Assembly (NCBI GenBank): GCA_964035545.1
Contig: OZ037765.1
Coordinates: forward strand, 34,361,504 to 34,425,503
DNA from: Bugula neritina
Taxonomy: Eukaryota; Bryozoa; Gymnolaemata; Cheilostomatida; Bugulidae
Length of the DNA: 64,000 bases
Direction of reading: 5' to 3'
Under the pieces are notes generated by a model, which saw nothing but the letters and a program-made list of their open reading frames with translations, was not told where the DNA came from and did no database searches. The position numbers and the translations under genes were made by a program. Below are positions 35,001 to 45,535 of the stretch, one piece after another. Positions within the stretch are counted from its first letter, which is position 1. Each line of letters begins with the position of its first letter.

Positions 35001-38000
35001 GAGTCTTTCCTGGTAAGGACATTTATGAGGTGGGGAAAGATGATAAGTATGAAGTGTTTGACCTGATCAAGGAGTCTCTTCTTCAAAGCAGTCACCATTT
35101 TGTGAAACCTTTACCTCTGGTCTGGGAGGAAGTAAATGAAAAAGTGCTGTCTATTCCCTCTGTGTACAGCACCTTTGATGAGATACTCAAATACGTGCAA
35201 ACCGAACTTCAACAAATTGAGTCAAGTCAGCTGGACATAATCCTCACTTACATGCATGACTGCGGCAAAGTATTGTGGTATAAAAATATCAGCTCTCTCC
35301 GGCCATACGTATTCCACAAGATTTCACAAGTCACCAAACTTCTCTGTGTCTTGTATCATCATGATGCTAACATCTGGCAGAGTAGAGTTAACAAGTTCCA
35401 GCCGTGCTATTCAAAGGATGGGATGCCTGTTGAGAAGCAGGACTTTGAGGAATCCGTTAATCATTTCACTGACACTGGTTTGATGATGCAATCTCTTCTT
35501 GTCTATTTGATTCAAAATGAAACAATATTCCACAGTTTTGAGAATGTTGAAGTTGCTATCTGCTTACTCCAGACGTTCCGTTTGCTGCACGGTCCAATAC
35601 ATAGCAAGTCTGAAGACCCATGGTTCATTGTACCTCAGTTTGCTAAGAACTACTACAGCACTTCTTACTCACCACCCAAAGACATGCTGCTTCATGTTGA
35701 GACACAATTCAATGGTCTAGCCCTGCCACACTATGTCTACCACCAAATGACAGTCGGCTTGTTGGAGTTGTTTCCCGGTGATTCTCCCAGGATAAAAGTG
35801 AGAAGAAATGGAGCCAATGTCTATCAAGATGGAATCTACACACAGCTGGTACACGACCATAAATCTAGAAAAATTTCACTCCACGTGTCATCTGATGCTG
35901 CAAACATCAGCAGAATGTGGGAGAGACTCATCACCACCAACAACAACATCCTTAGACATGTTCTACAAACTTGGAAAGCAACTAGACCAGTCACTACATG
36001 CTACTGTGCTCACTGTCTTCTGCTAGGACTTCCTTGTCCTAAGAAAGTGCAAAGACCTCAATGGTGTCTTCGTTCTTTACAACATTCCACACCGAGTTCC
36101 AGACTGTGTAGTGGAACTTCAACAACTCTGTGTGGTGATGAGGAGATCCCAAGTGCTCTGCTCTACCCATGTATGTTTATTTGTATTGTAGTGCAATGCC
36201 TGTAAAATTATATTTTACTGCAATTTACCAAATGTGTGCATTTATTTGAAAAGGAATTATTCATTGATATAACTGTAATGCGGTTTCACGACACCCGACT
36301 GTATAAATTTCTAAGCAATTCATTGTTTCAGGTGAACCACTGTCTGAACGAGAAGCTGATAAGTTGGAGAAGTTTGTGAATGAACTGAATGTTCGAAGAC
36401 CTCAAGAAAGATTAGCTAATTCTGGTGAATACATTATGACCAGTTTTTACAAGCTTGTGTTCTTTAAAAGTTTTACTTTATTTAAAAATCTTATCACAAG
36501 AAATTCCTGCATTGCATCTGAATACCAAACTGCTAGCCGTCATAGTATTATGTTTTTTACTTATTCCTTGTGTAGCTAAGTATTGTAGTGAGTAGTGCAA
36601 GTACAAATACAGGAATCGCCCTCTCCCTACTCTTGGAATACTTAGACTCTTATGTAGCAACCAATTAGCAGCTCCGGAAGATATGCTTCCGATTCACGTG
36701 ACACTTCCCGGGTTATTAACATTATATCACGTTGTTGTAAGCGGAGGCTTGTAGTAGTAACATGTGTTAGTAGTTGACTCTTGTATAGGATAATTTGATG
36801 TGATGTTTGGTTTATGCTTTATTGTGGATAATAAATATAATTACTCGACAGCTACCCTAGTAATTGATAACAGAATAACCAGCTAACTATACGCAAGTAA
36901 ATAACTCACGCTCAGTAATTGCACAAATTACTACAGTATTGTAGTCGGTTTATACTTTATAGCCGCCGAAAGTAGCCAATCAGATCTTTTGACCACCGCA
37001 ATAACAGCCAATGACAATCTCAGTGATCTTTCTGATGATGAGGAGAATCTGTACCCTGATGGAAAGGAAGTTGAAGAGATGAAGTTTATAAGACTCAGAC
37101 TGAATCCTACCAGTAACCTAACGATAAGACAGCTGTTCTCAAACACTGACAAGGTGATCGCTTCTTATATATGGCTATGTCCTTTATTTTTGCCAGTTGT
37201 TTAGTTCAGCAGTAACAAGTATTTCTCTGTTACATCCAGGTGTTTACTATGACTAGAAAAAGAGGAAGAGCTCTGATAATAAACAACAGGAGCTTTGATA
37301 AGAGACCAGATTTGTGTAGGAAAGGTTCAGATGTGGATGTTGAGAATATGTCTGCCATGTTGAAATCTCTCAAGTTTGATGTTGTGACACACACAGACCT
37401 GAAGGCTGAGGTATGTTTTGCTGCTGCTTTACTTATCAAGATAAAAATGGAACTTTTTGTTAGTTTAAAAAAAGCATCCATATACAGTATTTTACTGTCC
37501 CATACTTTCTAGGAAATGCTGTCCGCTGTTCAATCTGAGGTGGAAAAAGAAGAACACGAAGATCTGGGATGTCATGTGTTGGTTATCATGACTCATGGAG
37601 GACTAAACAACCACATCTATGGTACAGACCTGAAACGAGTGAAACTAACAGATGTGTATGATATTCTGACCCCTTTGAACTTCCCAGGAATGGCTGGCAA
37701 ACCAAAGGTTGTTATACTGGAAGTCTGCAGTGGAGGTAATCAGTTGATACAACATTTGTGGTTACTTCGGAGCTGTGTTCTTTTGACTGTTAGTAAATGA
37801 TTAAATGTGTCTATATTGCTGTTCATTTATGCTATTAACTAATCATGTGGGTATTTAAAGTTGCGTTTATACCTTCACGATTTTCGGTCAAAATTTCAAT
37901 TTGGCCGGGTTGAAATTTCTCCGAGTTGCATTGCATTGTAAAAGCCACCCGTTGAAATTTTTGTACTGCAATAACTTAATCGGCCAATTTTAGAATAGGA

Positions 38001-39730
38001 GTAATAACTCCTTGTAAACATTGTTATTTAGTTATTACTTTGGCGATTAGACAACGTACTTATACGGTTATAATTATATAGCCTACGCTTTCTCAATTAT
38101 CGCTTTTATGCTTTCCGCTTCACTAATTCACGACATTTACAAAGGGCATCAAATAGCTATTATGCGAGTCAAATTTCAATTTCAGAAAGTGAGCAACCAC
38201 ATCAATATGATTTCAACGAGTTTAAGTTTGACTATAAAGGGGTACCCGGAAAAGCGTTATTAACCTAAACTCGGTACTTTTTTCAGCAGAGGTATAAACG
38301 CAACTTTAGACTAAAGCTGATAACTGCTGAAGTAGAGTAGGGCCAAGCGTGGCGTGACGTGCTAGAAAACCCGTTTAGGCTAAGAATGGGTTTTCATGCG
38401 TCTAACATGCTGAGGGAGAAGTCCGGCAAGCTTGTGCATGTTTGATCTAATTGGCTTATTATAAATTAGCGAGAACTTTTCTTTTATTTTAATTCAAAGT
38501 TTAGCTTTTAGCGAACTGAATTGAAACAGTTTCCTATATATCTAAAGTCGATGACGTAGAACAAATGTCTGAAGGCGAGCAGTAAAGTTTAAAGCTAACA
38601 TCATTAGCAAATAAATTTCTGCACTCGAAACTCACGCATTATGGCCCTCCGCTAGAGTCTTCATAGCATTTATTTAATACAAATTATACATGAGTGAAAT
38701 AAAGTACATAAGTGTGAAGAATTACATAACATGACAAATACTAAGCATGCAAGCTAACTTTCTAAGTGCTAATACCCAACTGTGTTCTGCTGATGCACTC
38801 TGCTAATGATCCTGTACCATTAGTTCCATCCCAAAGCATTAGCTCCATCCCAAGCATTAGCTTCATCCCAAAGCATTAACCACAGCTTCTGATGCAGCAA
38901 TGTATTAGGTATTAGCTGAGTGTATCGTAGATGATGCAACATTAGAGTAGCAGAGTTAGGGTAGAAGTTGTCTTTTCACCACAATATACCCACTTTCAGA
39001 GTTTTCTACATGTTTTTCTATTTGACATTATTTTTACTCATCATATTAAATAAATATAATATTATGAGATCTGTATTACAGAGAGAAGTGATTATGGCCA
39101 AAAAGGTATAGACAGATTTGATATCGGAGAATCACAGAAGGAAGGGGAGAGTATCTCTCCTCCACTTGCTAAAGTTCCTGGAGACAAAGATGCTGAGGCT
39201 ATGAATAGACTGAACTATGATGACCTGCTAGTAGTGAAATCTAGCATGGAGTGTAAGTAACACACATGTAATAGAGTATTAGGTTACACAGATGCTATAC
39301 ATACACTGATGTTATTTATAATTGTAGAATAATTCACATTACTGACTCTACTTGTAGCATTCATAGCAAAGGTTCACCCTGTGTATGGATCACTAATGAT
39401 TAGAGCTCTTGTATCTTCCATGTATAAACATGCCTGTCACCATGACCTCTACACTATATTCAAACAGGTGAGTATATTGTTACTATGTTAGAGGTGTTTG
39501 GAGGCGTGTCATAAATAGGTTATTTAGAATCATCTGGTACATAATAGTCAGATTTCACTGTTGAGTTGCTAAACATTCTTCAGGTACAGACTAAAGTGAG
39601 AAAACTGTGCTTAGATAAAAATCTAGAGAGTGGAGGACAGTTGGTCGTAGTCTGGGATACTCTCACTCATATGAGAAAACTTTACCTGTTTCCTAGGTTT
39701 AATGGCCACAAAAGAGAAGATGACTCTTAG
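29764..39730 (+). CDS. Gene A: LRR-Roc-COR GTPase fused to a caspase
   Basis: Exons by phase-consistent GT-AG splicing: 29764-29800, 30666-30894, 31163-31306, 31751-31894, 32813-32956, 33403-33546, 34168-36170, 36332-36424, 36963-37153, 37240-37410, 37513-37735, 39082-39252, 39358-39467 and 39584-39730 (TAG), 1316 aa. It opens MGQRKS (fits the MGxxxS myristoylation motif). An unrecognised domain follows (13-89), then LRRs (89 to about 345). The Roc GTPase has a P-loop GNTMAGKT (385-392), DMGGQ (439-443) and THKD (508-511). COR follows, then a CxCxxC..C element (about 893-904), an acidic linker, caspase p20 (1043-1174; His1128 in MTHGG, Cys1172 in EVCSG instead of QACxG), a linker and p10 (1232-1316, ending RKLYLFPRF). 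No death-fold domain is seen. Known family roles are ROCO switch proteins and caspase proteases; I infer an intracellular sensor with a built-in caspase effector. The exon model is derived by eye. Confidence 0.85.
31163..33546 (+). other. Four-cassette LRR exon array of gene A
   Basis: Four exons (31163-31306, 31751-31894, 32813-32956, 33403-33546) are each exactly 144 nt, flanked by phase-2 introns, and encode 48 residues, i.e. two LRRs starting [10 protein letters not shown] and ending LSTLPNR. They can be added, lost or skipped without changing frame. Introns after cassettes 1 and 3 share about 230 bp of near-identical sequence (31328-31560 and 32988-33215), so duplication involved exon plus intron pairs. 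Amino acid differences concentrate at LRR positions 5, 7, 8 and 10. Confidence 0.9.
31927..32001. repeat. (TA)n microsatellite in an LRR intron of gene A
   Basis: About 37 TA units lie just after LRR cassette 2, followed by diverged TATATTTATA sequence to 32070. The rest of this intron (to 32812) has no recognisable content. Confidence 0.95.
33685..33911. repeat. ~23-bp minisatellite in the intron before the Roc exon, gene A
   Basis: About ten imperfect units of the type GAGATATATTATAATGTTAT plus ACT. The corresponding intron of gene B has a longer version (51955-52370), so the array changed length after the duplication. Confidence 0.9.
37858..38306. mobile_element. 449-bp MITE in the intron between p20 and linker exons of gene A
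   Basis: The termini AAGTTGCGTTTATACCT (37858-37874) and its complement (38290-38306) are perfect 17-bp inverted repeats flanked by TA on both sides (37856-37857, 38307-38308). No coding capacity is seen. The corresponding intron of gene B (56208-56471) is short and lacks it, so it inserted into gene A after duplication or was lost from B. A diverged relative lies at 8042-8445. A Tc1/mariner-like MITE fits best. Confidence 0.82.
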
Positions 39731-40398
39731 AGTAGATTATGGAGAGAATGACAATTTAGACATAATATATTCATATGTTCTGGTTATCTTAGCTCCATAG
39801 TTATGTATGTATACAAATATATTGTATGCAGTTCTTCTAGTTTAGATGTGTCATAGTAACACTACAGAGTAGTTTATTCATTACAATGTCATATGATAAA
39901 CAGGTATACAGTGTTATACTATTATTCTGTTTTACTTCTGTTTGCTAGTTTATATATTATAACCTGAGTGGTGTACGCTAGCAGTTCTCATGTTACTCTT
40001 ACAATAGACTAAGTTTTATCTTAACTAGCTGAACCGAGGACACCAGGCTATAGACTATTACACTGTTATTTGGTTTATTACAGCTTTTCTTAGTATCTGT
40101 CACTTTATAACCAGTTGACAACACACTGATTTAGAACAGTGTAATAATCATGACGATAGTTCACCTGCTTAAAATAAACGAAACCATATTTTCTTGGCTA
40201 ATTTATAGTTACACCAATTTTAGTATTATTTAGTTGACTAATGTTACATGAAAGACCATCGTTTAGCAGTTTAATCCTCTTATTTCTATTCAAGTTGCTT
40301 GTTTTTGAGGATCAGTCAAACTGGACTTGTACTTTATACCATTTATGCAGTTTTTATATCATAAGTGATTGTGTGATTTTATAAATATATTATAATAT
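39731..40398. other. Intergenic DNA after gene A
   Basis: Presumed 3'UTR and spacer. No coding, RNA or repeat signal beyond AT richness; it partly aligns with the spacer after gene B. Confidence 0.4.
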
Positions 40399-41078
40399 TA
40401 CTCTGTACACTATACTATATCTATTTTATACTCTATACAATATCTACTCTATACACTATACTATATCTACTCTATACACTATACTATATCTACTCTATAC
40501 ACTATACAATATCTACTCTATACACTATACTATATCTACTCTGTACACTATACTATATCTACTCTATAATACACTATACTATATCTACTCTATACACTAT
40601 ACTATATCTACTCTAAAATACACTATACTATATCTACTCTATACGCTATACTATATCTACTCTATACCCTATACTATATCTACTCTATAATACACTATAC
40701 TATATCTACTCTATACACTATACTATATCTACTCTAAAATACACTATACTATATCTACTCTATACGCTATACTATATCTACTCTATACCCTATACTATAT
40801 CTACTCTATAATACACTATACTATATCTACTCTATACACTATACTATATCTACTCTAAAATACACTATACTATATCTACTCTATACGCTATACTATATCT
40901 ACTCTATACCCTATACTATATCTACTCTATACACTATACTATATCTACTCTATACACTATACTATAACTACTCTATACACTATACTATATCTACTCTATA
41001 CCCTATACTATATCTACTCTATACCCTATACTATATCTACCCTATATACTATACTGTATTAACTCTATACTATATATC
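40399..41078. repeat. ~23-bp minisatellite between gene A and the NOL11 pseudogene
   Basis: About 28 units of the CTACTCTATACACTATACTA plus TAT type, including a higher-order repeat of roughly 125-130 bp with CTCTAAAATA and CTCTATACGC variants (visible around 40610-40930). A much shorter array occupies the equivalent place after gene B (57891-58047). Confidence 0.92.
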
Positions 41079-41082
41079 GAGG

Positions 41083-41398
41083 GCTACTGAAAGGGAATAT
41101 TTCATGGCGAGGGCCACATTGTAAAATTTAACTTGGGCTGGAGGCCACAGCATCTGCAATTCAAAATAACTTTATTACAAATGCCTGTGAGTCATTACAC
41201 AATGAAGTCCCAATAATTAGGTACTGCAAGCTTCATGTTTTTAGCATATATAAAAATGGGGCATTTAAAAGGCTGTTGTCCACTCGAATTCATATACCTG
41301 TGCAAATAGTTTTATCTGTTATGCCTTTGAAGGCCACATAAATGTAGGAGGGGGGAGGCACATCCAGGCCACCTGTTGGACAGCCCTGCTTTAGGCAA
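41083..41398. mobile_element. Probable hAT-type transposon remnant
   Basis: The right end, read on the minus strand, begins CAGGGCTGTCCAACAGGTGG, a terminus style common in hAT elements. The left end begins GAGGGCTACTGAAAGG. GGCCACA phrases recur inside. There is no transposase. A shortened form remains in the second duplicate (58048-58215). The left end may have been eroded by the adjoining minisatellite. Confidence 0.45.
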
Positions 41399-41829
41399 CG
41401 AGCAATAAATATTTTAGGAGTTGTATTCCTTTAGAGTGAAAATTTCCTTTGCTTCGGATATGGTTTTCAACAAAAAATTAAAACATTTGAAAATATATAT
41501 AAAAATACGCTCTTATAAAAAACTTTTATAAATAAATTCGATTGTAAAAACTGAATTTGTTAATAATTGTAGTACGCGAACGACAGGATAAAACCATTAC
41601 ATGTGCAGTTCCGGCGTAAAAAGTCATGGCTACTACCAGTGAATCAACCGCAACTGCAATAAATGATACTTGGGCCATTGCTTCCTTTTCAAAGGCGAAT
41701 GAATTTTTGGGATTCTCTTCATTTGACACTAGCAATGTTATTTTGACAAATAGGCAGTCTATGTCAATATATAAGGTAACATATTTCATTTTCTGTAATG
41801 CTGATTTGAGGATTTTTTTATAAATATAA

Positions 41830-42820
41830 TAAAATTAATATTGTACTAGTAGTAGTACAGTACTACTAGACACTAGTATGATTATAACTACAACCAGGAG
41901 TACTTTTAGTAGTATTAGTACTACTACTAGTACTAGTAGTACTAACAGTACTACTACTAGTACTAGTACTAAGCGCTAAAACAGTAACCAGTGCCCGGTC
42001 CAGAGGCAGCAGACGTTGTAGTACTACTACTACTAGTACTAGTGGTAGACTGGTAGGACCTGTACGTTGACACTGCAGTAAAAGTCATACTTATAACGTA
42101 GTTACACTTTGACTTTCGATTTTTTGCTTTTATTTCTAGTGTTCGTAGTACTAGTAAAACTTCTACTAAATCTAGTTTATTTCTAACAGTAACTGGTGTG
42201 AGTATATCTAAACTAAGATTAGTAAAAACACAAATTTAGTTAGTTACTGTAACACTAACTATTATTTAGAGTCTACTTCATGACTTGTATTTGTACGAAT
42301 AGTGATAATCACAGTATGAATAACTCAATAACTAATAACTTTAAGCGAAGCTAAGTTAAAGTGTTTTAGTAAAATTAAATAACAACTTACTCTTACTGAC
42401 TAAACACTCGGTCAAAGTCATTCACGGTCGCTAAAAGTGAATAGTGGTATAATAGTAAAGTCAATTCAGCGTAAGGCTAATGCAGCTCTTAGTGACTTAT
42501 TAATTATTATGAAAATCGATGTAAACACGCAATAATTTTTTCAACTTGAATTTGAATTGACTAATTCGTAATAACTATAAGTATTGGATTAAATCAGTTG
42601 ATACTCGCGTTTTAATTAAGCCTTTCGGTGAATGGCACTGAGTCCTAACACATATTTAAAGTAAATTTCAGTGATAACTATTGAGTATTGAAATGTGATG
42701 ACACACATTTACTAACTTAGCCTTTAATTACTTTAAAATTTATTTCATTCATACTCAGTCGTGAGTAATTAGCATAAATCAACCACTGTAGTTCAATTCT
42801 AAATCATACTCAATCACGAT
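41830..42820. repeat. ACTAGT-rich low-complexity intron 1 of the NOL11 duplicate
   Basis: Intron 1 begins with CTAGTAGTAGTACAGTACTA-type palindromic triplet sequence (41840-42060), then degenerate ACTAACT/AGTTA words. It aligns with 59430-60500 of the second copy and resembles 10900-15700. Confidence 0.7.
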
Positions 42821-43691
42821 AGCCTTTATGTTTTTGCTAAACTAAATCTAAATGGCCTTAAAATTTATACCATGATGAGTTGTTTGTATCGCTTTTAAAA
42901 TGATCTTAGAATTTTGTTATTGAGTTGAGGAAATAAATTTAGTTATTTCAGAGTTTCACCGGCCTGAATGAGTATTCTCTGCAGTAGAGCCTCTTTCTCA
43001 TATAAATCACTGTGGAATAAATTATTACTGAAAGTAATGACTCTACATGTGTTTTTATGCTTCATTCATGTGAGTAGTTTTCAGTTTAGAATATTAATAA
43101 ATACTAGAGTTTGAGTTGTGATAAACTTAGGTGAGTGATCAGCAGACAGTATCAAGTTGTACTCTCAAATCAGAGAGCAGTTTCTGTCTGCCTGTGGTTT
43201 ATGATCACGGAGAAGAACATTATGTTGGTTTGGTTGAGAATCTTGGAAAGAAGAGACTTTGTGTCTGGACAAATGAACTTTCTAACTACAAGGACTGGAA
43301 GAAGAAACTGGTAAATTTCTCACTTTGAATATTTCAGTTGTTTTGTGATTTATAAGATAATATGTTTACAATAACACAATTTGTTGGTCATTTGGTGGAG
43401 TATATTTATAGAATAGATGAAGAATGATAACCTAATGATGGTTGGTTCATAATACAAGTGTAACTGTTGTAGTTATCAACTGAGGTGACTGAACTGGTAG
43501 AAGTAGAGAAGACAGAACCACTGGTGGTCACATCTAATAACTGTGTGTGCTGGTTGTCTCATGTGGAGGACACTTCACTGTCTCTCCATCTGCTGCCTCC
43601 AGATCTGAGAGATGCTGACGTGGAGATTAGTGAGTTTAAAAGTTACAGATGGAGTAATAGAACTGAGATTGTCTACATTGTGACTGTTGAT

Positions 43692-43880
43692 GTGAGTATC
43701 ACAATGTGTCAGTAAGGTGTCACAATGTGTCAGTATGGTGTCACAATGTGTCAGTATGATGTCACAATGTGTCAGTATGGTGTCACAATGTGTTAGTATG
43801 GTCTCACAATGTGTCAGTATGGTGTCACAATGCGTCAGTAAGGTGTCATGGTGTGTCTGTAAGATGTCACACTTAACCAG
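43692..43880. repeat. 21-bp minisatellite starting at the exon 3 donor (pseudogene copy)
   Basis: Units of the type TCACAATGTGTCAGTATGGTG begin two bases after the GTGAGT donor. They are read-through compatible because the unit is a multiple of three. The right edge coincides with the deletion of exon 4. Confidence 0.9.
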
Positions 43881-44494
43881 TAGAGTGTCAATATATACTG
43901 TGTCTCTGTATGACGTCACCTTTACAATAACCAGTTTATCTGAAATACTCTATACAGGTGGTAAGGATGAGATACTATACTCTACCGGTACATCTGAAGA
44001 AGTTATTTCCTCTCTCAACTCACAGTTTTCTACTCAGTGTGTCTCTCTTCACCTACTAGACTCTGACCAGCTTCTCATTGCAACATCTCACAGCTCTACG
44101 AATACAGGCTAGTATAGTTTACCTTTTCTGAAGATGATTGTTCTAGTAAAGTAGTTCTACTGTAACTGTATGCCTCCTTTACTTGAATATGAGTAGATGT
44201 AAGCCAATCAGTGTAGCTGCTCTCATAGCACCTGTTTAGAGGTGTCACAGCTCAAGTATGGTGACATGTGCTGGTCTTGTAGGTGTTTTACTTATATTCA
44301 GTATCATGTTCAGAACTACGAGGGTTCTAAAGAGTCTGGACAGTGAGCTCTACGGTGATAAACCTGTGACTCTTCTACCTCCATACATACTGACCCACAC
44401 GGAGAGCTCATTGCAGGCTCACTCATATAAGTACAGCAAGTTGACACTAAGGAGCATGATGGGCAGTTTGAGACTGTCTGCTGATTCTGAGTTC

Positions 44495-44789
44495 GTGAGT
44501 TACCAGGTTATTCAGTGAGTCACCAGGTTATTCAGTGAGTTACCAGGTTACTCAGTGAGTTACCAGGTTATTCAGTGAGTCACCAGGTCATTCAGTGAGT
44601 TACCAGGTTATTCAGTGAGTTACCAGGTTATTCAGTGAGTTACCAGGTTATTCAGTGAGTTACCAGGTTATTCAGTGAGTTACCAGGTTACTCAGTGAGT
44701 TAGCAGGTTATTATTCAGTGAGTTACCAGGTTATTCAGTGAGTTACCAGGTTATTCAGTGAGTTACCAGGTTATTCAGTGAGTTACCAG
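44495..44789. repeat. 20-bp minisatellite of donor-like units (pseudogene copy)
   Basis: About 14 units of GTGAGTTACCAGGTTATTCA begin exactly at the exon 6 splice donor. Every unit therefore carries a GTGAGT donor-like and a TTACCAG acceptor-like word. Confidence 0.92.
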
Positions 44790-44959
44790 AAAAGGTATGA
44801 ATTCACTCTAACAGATGGAGTTATTCCCCCATGTCTCAATATGTATTACATGTGTCCACCTTCCCATTTCCTGATATATTCTACACAGTTCTCCCCGGTT
44901 TCTTAATACCAGCTGGTTAAACTCTTTTCTACAGGCTGGTTAGGAGTTAGCAGTTACTA

Positions 44960-45098
44960 GATGATAGTGTGTTGCTAGGTGATGCTGTGTTGCTAGGTGA
45001 CAGTGTGTTGCTAGGTGATAGTGTGTTGCTAGGTGACACTGTGTTGCTAGGTGATAGTGTGTATCTAGGTGACAGTGTGTTGCTAGGTGAGGCCGTGT
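44960..45098. repeat. 18-bp minisatellite, GCTAGGTGATAGTGTGTT type
   Basis: About seven imperfect units. No counterpart is found after the second NOL11 copy, consistent with this being outside the duplicated segment. Confidence 0.9.
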
Positions 45099-45324
45099 AG
45101 TAACTAACTGTACTATTGAAGGAGAGATATCTTGGAGTATTTTTTATGTTTGACTCACTGTTACAAGTTCATAGGACTTGCTTGATATCATGTGCAAGTC
45201 CTTTGAAGTTGACTTCTGAGTTGACAGAACAGTAAACCACCAGCTCAGTCACATGACTACAATCCACTCAGTAGTAATCTGTACTAGAATATATTCTATC
45301 ATTACATCTCAATACTTACATCTA

Positions 45325-45535
45325 CTGTTTAATACACCAACACTAACAACAGGCATTACATGTATTTAGTTATTTGTATTATGTAATTAGTGAGTGACAG
45401 TGACATTACAACTATCCAACTGTTTAGTACACCAACACTAACAACAGGCATTACATGTATAATTTAGTTATTTGTATTATGTAATTAGTGAGTGACAGTG
45501 ACATTGCAATTATTCAACAGTTTAGTACACTTGCA
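45325..45535 (+). repeat. ~96-bp tandem duplication
   Basis: Two copies beginning GTTTA(A/G)TACACCAACAC, plus the start of a third at about 45520. Confidence 0.85.

Larger units (their letters stand above)
41626..44494 (+). pseudogene. NOL11: NOL11 duplicate lacking exon 4 and all 3' exons
   Basis: Exons 41626-41775, 43131-43310, 43473-43691, 43958-44107 and 44283-44494 match exons 1, 2, 3, 5 and 6 of the NOL11 copy at 59226. Exon 1 to 2 reads SIYK|VSDQQ, as in NOL11's beta-propeller region. The 139-nt exon 4 (GRHLVYKLQF...) is absent: the minisatellite in intron 3 runs directly into sequence downstream of that exon. Joining exon 3 to exon 5 shifts the frame. Nothing equivalent to exons 7-9 follows the 20-bp minisatellite. 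It may be transcribed from its own promoter copy, giving a truncated product. I interpret it as the broken 3' edge of the tandem duplication. Confidence 0.78.

Noticed and set aside
34168-36170. NACHT/NB-ARC type NLR as the identity of the nucleotide-binding region
   Set aside because: The motifs are those of a Ras-like Roc domain (GxxxxGKT, DMGGQ, THKD) followed by COR; no Walker B/sensor motifs of STAND NTPases.
40399-41078. CRISPR-like array of short direct repeats
   Set aside because: No spacer structure; contiguous imperfect units in a eukaryotic intergenic region, i.e. a minisatellite.
43575-43919. Minus-strand frame with repeated ILTHCDT units, and plus-strand MSQCVSM repeats at 43717
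   Set aside because: Both are read-through of the 21-bp intronic minisatellite, whose length is a multiple of three.
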